NCBI RefSeq assembly: GCF_001742305.1 | Contig: NZ_MJAT01000037.1 | Coordinates: 104,535 to 168,534 of the forward strand | Direction: 5' to 3' | Source: Desulfuribacillus stibiiarsenatis | GTDB taxonomy: Bacteria; Bacillota; Bacilli; Desulfuribacillales; Desulfuribacillaceae | DNA length: 64,000 nucleotides | Shown here: one piece after another, positions 57,922 to 64,000 of the stretch | Position numbering within the stretch: the stretch's first letter is position 1 | Layout of the letters: each line of letters opens with the position of its first letter | The notes under the pieces: model-generated | Database searches by the model: none | What the model was told of the DNA's origin: nothing | Seen by the model: only the letters and a program-made list of their open reading frames with translations | Program-made: the position numbers and the translations under genes

Positions 57922-59148
57922 ATGTTACTGCTTAAAGGAATATATAATTCAGCAAAAGTATACACAGATCAAATCGACGAGACAACACAATTGCAAATTA
58001 TAGATTTATGTAATCAGGAATTTTTTCAAGATGCAAATATACGGATCATGCCAGATTGTCATGCAGGAATGGGTTGTGTGATTGGCACAACAATGACGAT
58101 CTGCGATAAAGTTGTACCGAATTTAGTTGGAGTTGATATCGGGTGCGGAATGCTTGTAGTTAATCTTGGTGAAATCGACATAGACTTTGAAAATGTTGAC
58201 CGTTTTATTCGAGAACAAATCCCTCATGGTTTTCAGATTAATCAGCATCCGCAAATAGATTTCAGCAAAACAATTGAAAATATCAAGTGTTTTCGTGAAA
58301 TTCCTAAATCATCAAAAGAATTTAACAGAGCCTTAGGTTCCCTTGGTGGAGGAAATCACTTTATTGAAATAAATTGCGACGACAATAACAACAAATATTT
58401 AGTGATACACAGCGGTAGTAGAAATTTAGGAAAACAAATAGCAACTTATTATCAGAATAAGGCATATCAGTATCATACTGGCGAAAATGAGCTGTTTGAA
58501 AAAGAACGAGAAGAATTAATACGTACTTTTAAAGAAGAAGGTAAAAGAAAGGAAATTCAAAAAGCACTAAAAGCATTAAAAGAGAAATATAAAAGGGAGT
58601 GCATAATTCCTAAAGATCTCTGCTATTTAGAAGGAAGGCTGATGGAAGATTATCTTCATGACATGAAAATCGTGCAAGAATATGCGAACAAAAATCGTGA
58701 AGTAATCGGGCGAAGAATTGTCAATGAGTGCCTACAACTTAACTTTAATAATCTCCATAACTTTCAAACGATTCATAATTATATCGATATTGAGAATAAA
58801 ATCCTCCGCAAGGGTGCCATATCCGCGTATAAGGATGAAATAGTAGTAATCCCGATCAACATGAGGGACGGAAGTATCATCGCCAAAGGAAAGGGTAATC
58901 CTGACTGGAATTACTCAGCACCACATGGTGCTGGCCGATTGATGAGTAGAAATGTTGCGAAAGATCATATCTCAATACAAGATTTCCAAGACTCAATGGC
59001 TGGGATCTGGTCATCTTCTGTAAGAGAAGCAACTTTAGATGAAGCTCCTATGGCATATAAGCCAATCGAGAACATCCTAAACAACGTAAGTGACACAGTA
59101 GAAATCCTTCAGATTATTAAGCCCCTATATAATTTCAAGTCAAGTTAA
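57922..59148 (+). CDS. rtcB: RtcB-family RNA ligase
   Basis: A 408-residue RtcB-type protein. Manganese-binding segments GVDIGCGM, GGGNHFIE and IHSGSRNLG and the guanylylation segment PHGAGRLMSRNVAK are present. RtcB joins 2',3'-cyclic phosphate and 5'-OH RNA ends with GTP. No archease gene is adjacent. I chose the ATG at 57922 after AAAAGGGG; an in-frame start at 57877 lacks a ribosome site. Upstream, ACTCAGCGG occurs twice (57796 and 57831), without obvious meaning. Confidence 0.9.
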   Translation: MLLLKGIYNSAKVYTDQIDETTQLQIIDLCNQEFFQDANIRIMPDCHAGMGCVIGTTMTICDKVVPNLVGVDIGCGMLVVNLGEIDIDFENVDRFIREQIPHGFQINQHPQIDFSKTIENIKCFREIPKSSKEFNRALGSLGGGNHFIEINCDDNNNKYLVIHSGSRNLGKQIATYYQNKAYQYHTGENELFEKEREELIRTFKEEGKRKEIQKALKALKEKYKRECIIPKDLCYLEGRLMEDYLHDMKIVQEYANKNREVIGRRIVNECLQLNFNNLHNFQTIHNYIDIENKILRKGAISAYKDEIVVIPINMRDGSIIAKGKGNPDWNYSAPHGAGRLMSRNVAKDHISIQDFQDSMAGIWSSSVREATLDEAPMAYKPIENILNNVSDTVEILQIIKPLYNFKSS

Positions 59149-59248
59149 GGGATAAAAAAGAGTCAATTTACAATTTAAGTTATAGTTTAATTACTCCTTA
59201 TGTATTATAATAGTGGATAAAATTTGAATTACGATAAGGAGCGACTGA

Positions 59249-59668
59249 ATGATTGAACAAAGTCATTTTCATATAGCAATTAAAGGATTAGTAACGTATC
59301 AAGGGAAGTTTTTAATTTTAAAGCGTCCACAACGTCATGGTGAAACAGAATCGTATTGGGAGTTACCTGGTGGTGGGCTAAGCTTTCGAGAAGCTCCAGA
59401 AACTGCTCTAAAACGCGAATTAACAGAGGAAGTAGCTCTTGAGGTTAAGGTTGTTCAGCCTATTCATGTTTGGAATCGTATGAAGAATGAAACGACTCAG
59501 ATTATAGGGATTACCTTTTTGTGTGAAAGTGAAAGTGATGAAGTTAAGATATCCCATGAACATTTAGATTATGCTTGGATTAGTCCTAATGAACAAGAAA
59601 AATATAATTTATTACCAGATTTGAAAGCAGATATGGACCAATGGGATTGGAGTAAGGTTTTAAAATAA
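59249..59668 (+). CDS. NUDIX hydrolase
   Basis: A 139-residue NUDIX protein. The box reads GGGLSFREAPETALKRELTEE, with the metal-binding glutamates in place. Substrate not predictable; the family hydrolyses nucleoside diphosphate derivatives. It may be the last resident gene before the cassette array, or itself a mobile gene, since no attC-like site directly follows it. ATG follows AAGGAG. Confidence 0.88.
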   Translation: MIEQSHFHIAIKGLVTYQGKFLILKRPQRHGETESYWELPGGGLSFREAPETALKRELTEEVALEVKVVQPIHVWNRMKNETTQIIGITFLCESESDEVKISHEHLDYAWISPNEQEKYNLLPDLKADMDQWDWSKVLK

Positions 59669-59974
59669 AAGGATTCAAATGGGGCAACGTCGAAAATCTC
59701 TCTATGGGAAATATAGGAGGGGTTGGATGCGTCGCTCTTTATTTTGGTCATTATTGATTTTTATCGCAGGATGATTCCTATGTGTGGCAATCCTCGAATA
59801 TTAGCGTTTCCACAATATATTTTCCCGAACCATGGTTCGTCTAAAATCCAATTTTTGCTTCTTATACGAACGTCGGGTACGGGAAAGAAGTAGTTATAAG
59901 TAATTCCCAGCTTGGTTCGCCCCTAAGAGAGCGGGGATCATATAGAATCAATAGTTACATTTGAGGTGGTTATT
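59669..59974. other. Gene-poor junction upstream of the cassette array
   Basis: No convincing gene lies here. A strong ribosome site (AGGAGGGG) precedes ATG at 59727, but the frame stops after 15 codons (MRRSLFWSLLIFIAG), the look of a truncated signal peptide. A 14-base perfect palindrome CGAACCATGGTTCG is at 59826-59839. TTTCCCG (59821) and CGGGAAA (59882-59888) face each other and the second is preceded by GTCGGGTA, faintly like the attC arms downstream. This may be a decayed recombination site; the resemblance is weak. Confidence 0.4.
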
Positions 59975-60409
59975 TTGAAATCTTACATTATTGATACAGG
60001 GAACCCAGATCAACAATTAATCATGAGCAATATTATTGTTTCATATGAGGATTTCAAAAGTGGAAATCCGTATAATACGACATTCAATGTTAGTGTGATT
60101 TCAGGAAATTATTCAGGGATTTCTGAATTTGAATATAACATAGAAGACTTTGTTCGCTTTGTTAAAGAGATAAAGGATTTATATGATTTCAAGACGAAAA
60201 CTGTTGAACTAAATGATATTTGCTATGGATCAGGTGTAAAGTTTTGTCTAGATAAAACCGGGCATGTAACTGTATCCGGAAGATTATATGGAATAGCTAT
60301 GGAACACAGTATAACTTTTACATTTATTACCGATCAAACAGCATTAGAAGCTTTTAGTATACAGCTATATAATGATTTTGTGATTAAGAAAGTACAAGAA
60401 TTTAATTAA
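59975..60409 (+). CDS. Cassette ORF 1, WapI-immunity-like protein
   Basis: A 144-residue soluble protein. The central segment EYNIEDFVRFVKEIKDLYDF and the C-terminal LNDICYGSGVKFCLDKTGHV and VSGRLYGIAMEHSITFTF resemble WapI-type immunity proteins, but I recall this family only in outline. No toxin gene is adjacent, which fits an orphan immunity cassette. The start is TTG at 59975, 5 bases after GAGGTGG; the GTG at 59966 lies in that site. The first attC-like foldback follows 77 bases later. Confidence 0.6.
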   Translation: MKSYIIDTGNPDQQLIMSNIIVSYEDFKSGNPYNTTFNVSVISGNYSGISEFEYNIEDFVRFVKEIKDLYDFKTKTVELNDICYGSGVKFCLDKTGHVTVSGRLYGIAMEHSITFTFITDQTALEAFSIQLYNDFVIKKVQEFN

Positions 60410-60486
60410 ATGGATTAACTAGCAATTGTGAGAATAGGATTTTGCAACAGTGGGCATTGATTGTGGCTTTTAGGGGCTGGGAACTA

Positions 60487-60674
60487 CATATAACAAAGCA
60501 CTCAGCGCTAGGGGCACAGCAGGTTGCAAGGCTCTGAAGTATCGTCAGGAGGTTATCCTGCCCACATGTCTCAGCCTAACCGAGTCGGTCGCCGCATTAG
60601 CCCGCGAAGTCTCTCTGGGCATGAGCGGCTCCCTGTAAGGCTGAGCCACGTCGCGAGTGCAAAACGTTAACTGA
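60487..60674 (+). repeat. attC-like foldback 1
   Basis: The outer arms are TAAC-AAA-GCACTC (60491-60503) and GAGTGC-AAAAC-GTTA (60655-60669), a paired R box and L box separated by unpaired spacers as in integron attC sites. Inside, CTCAGCCTAA faces TGTAAGGCTGAG. The element is much richer in G and C than its neighbours and shares inner words (GCCCACAT, AGCCTAA, GTAAGGCT) with the other three foldbacks. Confidence 0.75.
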
Positions 60675-60788
60675 CATCGGACGAAGTGCAGACGCGCCGT
60701 CCATGGCGCTGGGTTCAAAAATTCATACTATTTCGTGAGATTCTGAGTAGTCTAAAATAAAATCAATGAATCCTAGAGGTGATAATAT

Positions 60789-61250
60789 ATGAAGAGAATC
60801 ATAATGGTTATTTTATTATGGGCTTTTATAGCTGCTATTATTTTTGGTTGCCAATTAAAAGATAATAATACATCGGAAACACAAATAACATACCATGAAT
60901 TACAATTATTAGATAATGAAAGATTGAAATTAGATGGCGAAATAAAAAAGGTTGTATTTAAATCAAAAGGAGTTAGTGAAACTATTTTTGAAGAAAAAGA
61001 AGTACTTGAAACATTTGGTGATCTAATTACAACTGCGGTAAGAGTAGCTGGCATAGCAAATATGGCTACTCCAGAGGTTTACTTTGATGTTGTTTATGAA
61101 AATGAAAATAAACAGCGTTTTTTTCTATGGATAGGTAAAAAGGAACAAAATAGTACATTGATGAGTAAAGATGATACGCATACAATTTATATTGTTTCAG
61201 AAAAAATGATTAGTAGACTAATTGATTTAGTGGAACAGGATTTAGATTGA
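60789..61250 (+). CDS. Cassette ORF 2, putative lipoprotein with YhfM-like domain
   Basis: A 153-residue exported lipoprotein. A short positive start and a hydrophobic segment end in the lipobox IIFGC with cysteine about residue 21. The end (RFFLWIGKKE, LMSKDDTHTIYIVSEK) resembles YhfM-type domains of Bacillus; function unknown. ATG follows AGAGGTGAT. A hairpin, AGGGCTGCC/GGCAGCTCT, follows the stop at about 61264-61287, then attC-like foldback 2. Confidence 0.65.
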   Translation: MKRIIMVILLWAFIAAIIFGCQLKDNNTSETQITYHELQLLDNERLKLDGEIKKVVFKSKGVSETIFEEKEVLETFGDLITTAVRVAGIANMATPEVYFDVVYENENKQRFFLWIGKKEQNSTLMSKDDTHTIYIVSEKMISRLIDLVEQDLD

Positions 61251-61310
61251 CCTTTTATTCTGTAAGGGCTGCCGTCCTTGGCAGCTCTGAACTAGAGGTC
61301 GTCTGGCATC

Positions 61311-61510
61311 AGTTAACAACGCAGTACAGCAAAGTGCGGAAGCTATGAAGTGCATGAAGAAGTGTGCATTGCAGAATAAGCACGAAGCATTGCCGCACCA
61401 CATCCCTGGGCCTAACCAAAGTCGGCTTGCCCGAGGCTAAGATAGGAGTTATCTAACCCTCGGCCTGCGTCTGTAAGGCTCAGTGACGTCTGGACTGCAG
61501 GACGTTAAGC
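61311..61510 (+). repeat. attC-like foldback 2
   Basis: Arms TTAAC-AAC-GCAGT (from 61313) and ACTGC-AGGAC-GTTAA (61494-61508) give the same R box, spacer, L box order with 3-base and 5-base spacers. The interior has GCCTAAC, CCGAGG and TGTAAGGCT. At about 200 bases it is the longest of the set. Confidence 0.75.
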
Positions 61511-61681
61511 GACGGACTCTGCGATTACCGCGCGTCCTGCGCGGAGATTAAAAGAGAGTAATAGATTGTATAAATGCTAGCTTATGCGTAGCGGTTAAGA
61601 GCTTATTAAATTAATAGAGCTGTTTAGTTGCACAGGGGTAATGTTTTTTATGATAAAGATAAGTATGGGGGAGGGGAAGAC

Positions 61682-62014
61682 GTGTCAGTATTTCAAAATA
61701 TTGTAATTGTAATTGTGATTCCAGTTATAGTTGCCGTAATCACTACTTTTATCTTTTCAAACGTTTACAAAAGGAAGGACAAAGTAGATAAAGGTATAGA
61801 ATTAAATTATTTCAAACTATCTCATAGAAGAAAGATGGTGCGAACTTTAATAAGTTCCCCAATTTTAATCATTGGACTTATTGTATTATACTTTTTCTCT
61901 AATGGAAGTTTAGCAGTGTATATAACCTTTGTTTCAATTGTATTATTAGCGTTATGTATTCAGTTAATATATCACTATAAAATGTGGAAGAAAGAAGAAG
62001 GAAGAGAGTGGTAA
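61682..62014 (+). CDS. Cassette ORF 3, small membrane protein
   Basis: A 110-residue protein with three hydrophobic helices (about 8-27, 55-72 and 77-98) and a basic segment between helices 1 and 2 (KRKDKVDKG, LSHRRK). I do not recognise it. The start is GTG after GGGGAGGGG; an upstream in-frame start at 61628 is less likely because the GTG has the ribosome site. It lies between foldbacks 2 and 3. Confidence 0.6.
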   Translation: MSVFQNIVIVIVIPVIVAVITTFIFSNVYKRKDKVDKGIELNYFKLSHRRKMVRTLISSPILIIGLIVLYFFSNGSLAVYITFVSIVLLALCIQLIYHYKMWKKEEGREW

Positions 62015-62160
62015 TTCATTAACGGGGGCGTTAGTTCAATAGTTATTGTATTTTGCATGGGATAATCTAGCTACTGAACATCATCCATATATTGCGACAA
62101 GGTAAAGGCTGCTTGAGGCCGCAGCGTCCTGCTGCTCTTGTTTTGTGGGGCAGAGTCCAC

Positions 62161-62303
62161 CGCCTAACAAGGCACTCGCACAAGGGGCAGAGCATGAAGT
62201 AAGCCCTGAAGTAGCGCTGCACGATGTCATCCCGCCCACATCCGCCAGCCTAAGATAATAGCTATCTAAGGCTAGCGGACGTCGCGAGTGCCGGACGATA
62301 GGC
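62161..62303 (+). repeat. attC-like foldback 3
   Basis: Arms CCTAAC-AAG-GCACTCGC (62163) and GCGAGTGC-CGGAC-GATAGG (to 62302) match the R/L pattern. The R' box is GATAGGC instead of GTTAGGC, so the recombination TT is altered. The interior shares CCCGCCCACAT and AGCCTAA with the others. The element overlaps an inverted repeat ACGATAGGCAGGAC (62295) / GTCCTGCCTATCGT (62329). Confidence 0.75.
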
Positions 62304-62342
62304 AGGACATTACTCGCTGCGCTCGAAAGTCCTGCCTATCGT

Positions 62343-62468
62343 GGCGCGGGCTTTGCACCCGCTGATAGGCTGCTCGCGCAAGACGCTCGCAACGACCCTA
62401 TCAACGGCCTTTGCGGACATTCCTTCGTTGTGCACGCACAACTTCGGTCACGTCGCAAATCCCGCGCC
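62343..62468 (+). repeat. Fifth GC-rich foldback, no ORF before it
   Basis: GGCGCGGG-C-TTTGC (62343-62356) pairs with GCAAA-T-CCCGCGCC (62455-62468), and GATAGG at 62363 pairs with CCTATC at about 62396. GTTATG follows the right arm at 62471. It may be another attC variant placed directly after foldback 3, or a secondary structure of a different origin; the inner words of the other four are absent. Confidence 0.45.
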
Positions 62469-62516
62469 AAGTTATGTGTAATAGCAATTTCGGAGAATTA
62501 TATGGAGGGATAAGGA

Positions 62517-63029
62517 ATGTGTGAATTCATGGCTACGGTAAGTTCTACAGCTGTATTTTCAAGTGAAGAAAGAGTTCACCGATATTTATTGACAAGAAAA
62601 TGGCAAGAAGAAGCATCAAAAGCCACGGTTATTATGCTAAATCCCAGTTATGCTGATGAAATAAAAGGTGATTTGTCAGTAATGAAAGTTATGAATTACC
62701 TTGTAGATGAAGGATTTGGGTGTATAAATGTTGTTAATCTTTTTGCATATGTATCTCCTACTCCTGAAAGTTTAGCAAATAATAAAGATGCTGTGGGAAA
62801 TAAGAATGATGATTTTATTAAAAAAGCCATCGAAGATTCAGATATGATAATCATTGCCTGGGGATCAGACAAAAAGAAATACATTCGGCGCAAAAGAGCT
62901 GTAATGAGTTTGCTTAAGGGGCATGAAGCAAAAATAAAGTGTTTTAAAGATAAAGACGGGAAAATGGGTAGGCATCCAAGCCGTTTGGGTTTCGACTTAG
63001 AACTGATTGATTTCACTAGTAATGATTAA
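62517..63029 (+). CDS. Cassette ORF 4, DUF1643 family protein
   Basis: A 170-residue soluble protein of DUF1643, common on phages and mobile elements and of unknown function. Family marks are VIMLNPSYAD, INVVNLFAYVSPTPESL, VGNKNDDFI, IIIAWGSD and a final GRHPSRL. ATG follows ATGGAGGG. Foldback 4 begins about 60 bases after its stop. Confidence 0.8.
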   Translation: MCEFMATVSSTAVFSSEERVHRYLLTRKWQEEASKATVIMLNPSYADEIKGDLSVMKVMNYLVDEGFGCINVVNLFAYVSPTPESLANNKDAVGNKNDDFIKKAIEDSDMIIIAWGSDKKKYIRRKRAVMSLLKGHEAKIKCFKDKDGKMGRHPSRLGFDLELIDFTSND

Positions 63030-63089
63030 TAATCATAAGAGTCATACTCAAGGTGAATTTATAGTTTTGCTTTGGAGATTTGCCACTAC

Positions 63090-63257
63090 ACATAACAATG
63101 TGTTGCCCGCAAGGGGCGGAATAGCCAGAACTCTAGGGATTGCCGCCCACACTCCCTGAGCCTAAGCGAGGCGACAGCCGCATTAGGCCACCCAGAGGGT
63201 CCCGGCCATGAGCGGCTACCTGTAAGGCTCAGGGCGTCGGGAACACGAAACGTTAGT
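63090..63257 (+). repeat. attC-like foldback 4
   Basis: Arms ATAAC-AAT-GTGTT-G-CCC (from 63092) and GGGAACAC-GAAAC-GTTA (63239-63255) pair with one extra G on the left, like the extrahelical base of attC sites. The interior contains CCGCCCACA, GAGCCTAA, GAGCGGCT and TGTAAGGCTCAGG. Its right end GTTA is immediately followed by the GTGCG start of the group II intron. Confidence 0.75.
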
Positions 63258-63770
63258 GCGCCAAGCAAAGCTTGGCATCTACTTACAGGGTGGAAGTCCC
63301 TGTTGGACAAGGTCTAACCAACCACCCATACCGAGTGTTGCGCCGAAGCTGGTAACAGTTAGGTGAAGCGTACACAGGGAACTATATAGACCACAGGGGA
63401 GACCGTAATCCTTGAAGCATATTCAGCCCCGTAAATCGTGTGCCTAGAAATAGGTTAGTTGCAGATGGCGACATGTTTAACGTCATGGAAGCCAATACAG
63501 AGAAGTCGTAAAAGGTGAGACTTTCGAGGGTCTGTCGGGGTCAGAGAACGTGGTATGTATAGAGAGAGATGTCAGGAACTTGGGAGTATCCTGTGGCTCC
63601 TGCTATATCAGGTAGGTCTATCCAATCGAAAAAGAGGACGGCCAATGCACGCAGGAATTCGGATTAACCCATAGTACTCCGAGATTGGGAGAGCCAATCA
63701 CATGGGAAAGGGGTTAACAGATATATGCAGCTCGCAAAGGAAACATAATCCGTATAAATGCTAGGCTAAT
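63256..63770 (+). mobile_element. Group II intron, 5' part (domains I to IV start), interrupted
   Basis: The sequence opens with GTGCG, the standard group II 5' end, and continues for about 500 structured, GC-richer bases without a reading frame, as expected for domains I-III (CAGGGTGGAAGTCCCTG, CATACCGAG and AAGTCGTAAAAGGTGAGACT are visible landmarks I associate with bacterial introns). ATG at 63725 begins MQLAKET and then stops, possibly the first codons of a lost intron-encoded protein. An IS21-type end follows at about 63771. The 3' half is not in the window. Subclass cannot be assigned by eye. Confidence 0.65.
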
Positions 63771-64000
63771 AATGTACAAAATTGATTGAATAAGAATGTA
63801 CAATTTTCAACCCTACATGCATACTGGTTATGGGGTGAAATGTATGCATGTAAAACTAGACATAACAACAGAAATTGAAATTACTAGACTCTCAGATTTA
63901 CCAAAACTGAAACTTCTCATGGAGAATCTCAATATGAAAATAAACAAAAGTGAATTAGCAAGGAAGTTCCAGGTAGACAGAAGAACTGTAGATAAATACC
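63771..64000 (+). mobile_element. IS21-family insertion sequence, left end
   Basis: AATGTACAAAATT (63771) and AATGTACAATTTT (63795) are a tandem of end repeats 24 bases apart, as at IS21-family termini, just upstream of an IstA-like start. The element runs off the window. It appears to have inserted into the intron next to its protein-coding start. Confidence 0.7.
63844..64000 (+). CDS. istA: IstA-like transposase, N-terminus
   Basis: The visible 52 codons begin MHVKLDITTEIEITRL and contain MKINKSELARKFQVDRRTV, a helix-turn-helix found at the start of IS21 IstA transposases. ATG follows GGGGTG. The catalytic domain and istB would lie beyond the window edge. Confidence 0.75.
   Translation, partial: MHVKLDITTEIEITRLSDLPKLKLLMENLNMKINKSELARKFQVDRRTVDKY

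Noticed and set aside
59727..59774. Short ORF MRRSLFWSLLIFIAG ending at TGA, as another selenoprotein or lipoprotein
   Set aside because: Past the TGA the frame runs only nine codons before TAG, with no family match. It looks like a truncated signal peptide.
61568..61580. 13-base word GTATAAATGCTAG repeated at 63752
   Set aside because: A single short A/T-rich match near the IS end could be chance or a target preference. No longer homology flanks it.
60487..63257. CRISPR array or simple dispersed repeat for the four foldbacks
   Set aside because: The units are 140-200 bases, differ in sequence and length, are separated by ORFs and share a fold rather than a repeat-spacer pattern.
63086..63310. 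Minus-strand ORF of 74 codons across foldback 4
   Set aside because: It is an open frame created by the GC-rich repeat, spans the attC-like end and the intron start, and has no ribosome site or recognisable domain.

Overview
The window is a low-GC chromosome segment from an anaerobic or facultative Bacillota. The block yqeG-yqeH-aroE-yhbY-nadD-yqeK-rsfS-yqeM, a T-box leuS and comEA follow the order known from Bacillus. The nitrogenase genes, by contrast, are of the clostridial type: nifI1/nifI2 lie between nifH and nifD, NifD carries the large insertion, nifV is split, and there is a Clostridium pasteurianum-type 2Fe-2S ferredoxin. An anaerobic Bacillales such as a Desulfuribacillus relative would fit, but that name is a guess.

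Layout. 1-12.2 kb: glycogen operon (ROK glucokinase end, glgB, glgC, glgD, glgA, glgP and a GH13-GH77 fusion). 12.3-21.3 kb: an octahaem NrfA-like nitrite reductase (minus strand), an MFS transporter, an RsbW-like ATPase with cheA-cheW, a chromosomal ParM-like actin with a small partner, and citrate synthase. 21.5-25.1 kb (minus): membrane-bound uptake [NiFe] hydrogenase. 25.4-30.6 kb: flavodiiron protein, class II aldolase, dihydropyrimidinase, aspartate kinase. 30.6-46 kb: nitrogen island with glnA, an ANTAR antiterminator, nifH-I1-I2-D-K-E-N-B, ferredoxin, an AnfO-family protein, nifV-omega and nifV-alpha, and on the minus strand a DUF3793 protein and a Fur-box flavodoxin. 46-59.7 kb: housekeeping genes, then a YuzD-like gene with an in-frame TGA (candidate selenoprotein), thioredoxin, an RtcB-like ligase and a NUDIX hydrolase. 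59.9-64 kb: accessory end with four small ORFs, each followed by a GC-rich attC-like foldback (an integron-type cassette array without a visible integrase). A group II intron begins exactly at the last attC end and is cut by an IS21-family element that runs off the window.

How it works together. The two leaders that bracket the ANTAR gene, upstream of glnA and nifH, both carry hexaloop hairpins with A at loop position 1 and G at position 4. These hairpins overlap the 5' arm of intrinsic terminators. This predicts that one RNA-binding regulator co-controls ammonium assimilation and nitrogen fixation by antitermination, while NifI1/NifI2 act on the enzyme after translation. The uptake hydrogenase can recover hydrogen made by nitrogenase. 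The 2Fe-2S ferredoxin and the iron-regulated flavodoxin are candidate electron donors.

Main items for a second look: the ANTAR/nif attenuator, the TGA-containing YuzD-like gene, the attC-like array with the intron at its end, the octahaem nitrite reductase, and the hydrogenase small subunit lacking a twin arginine.
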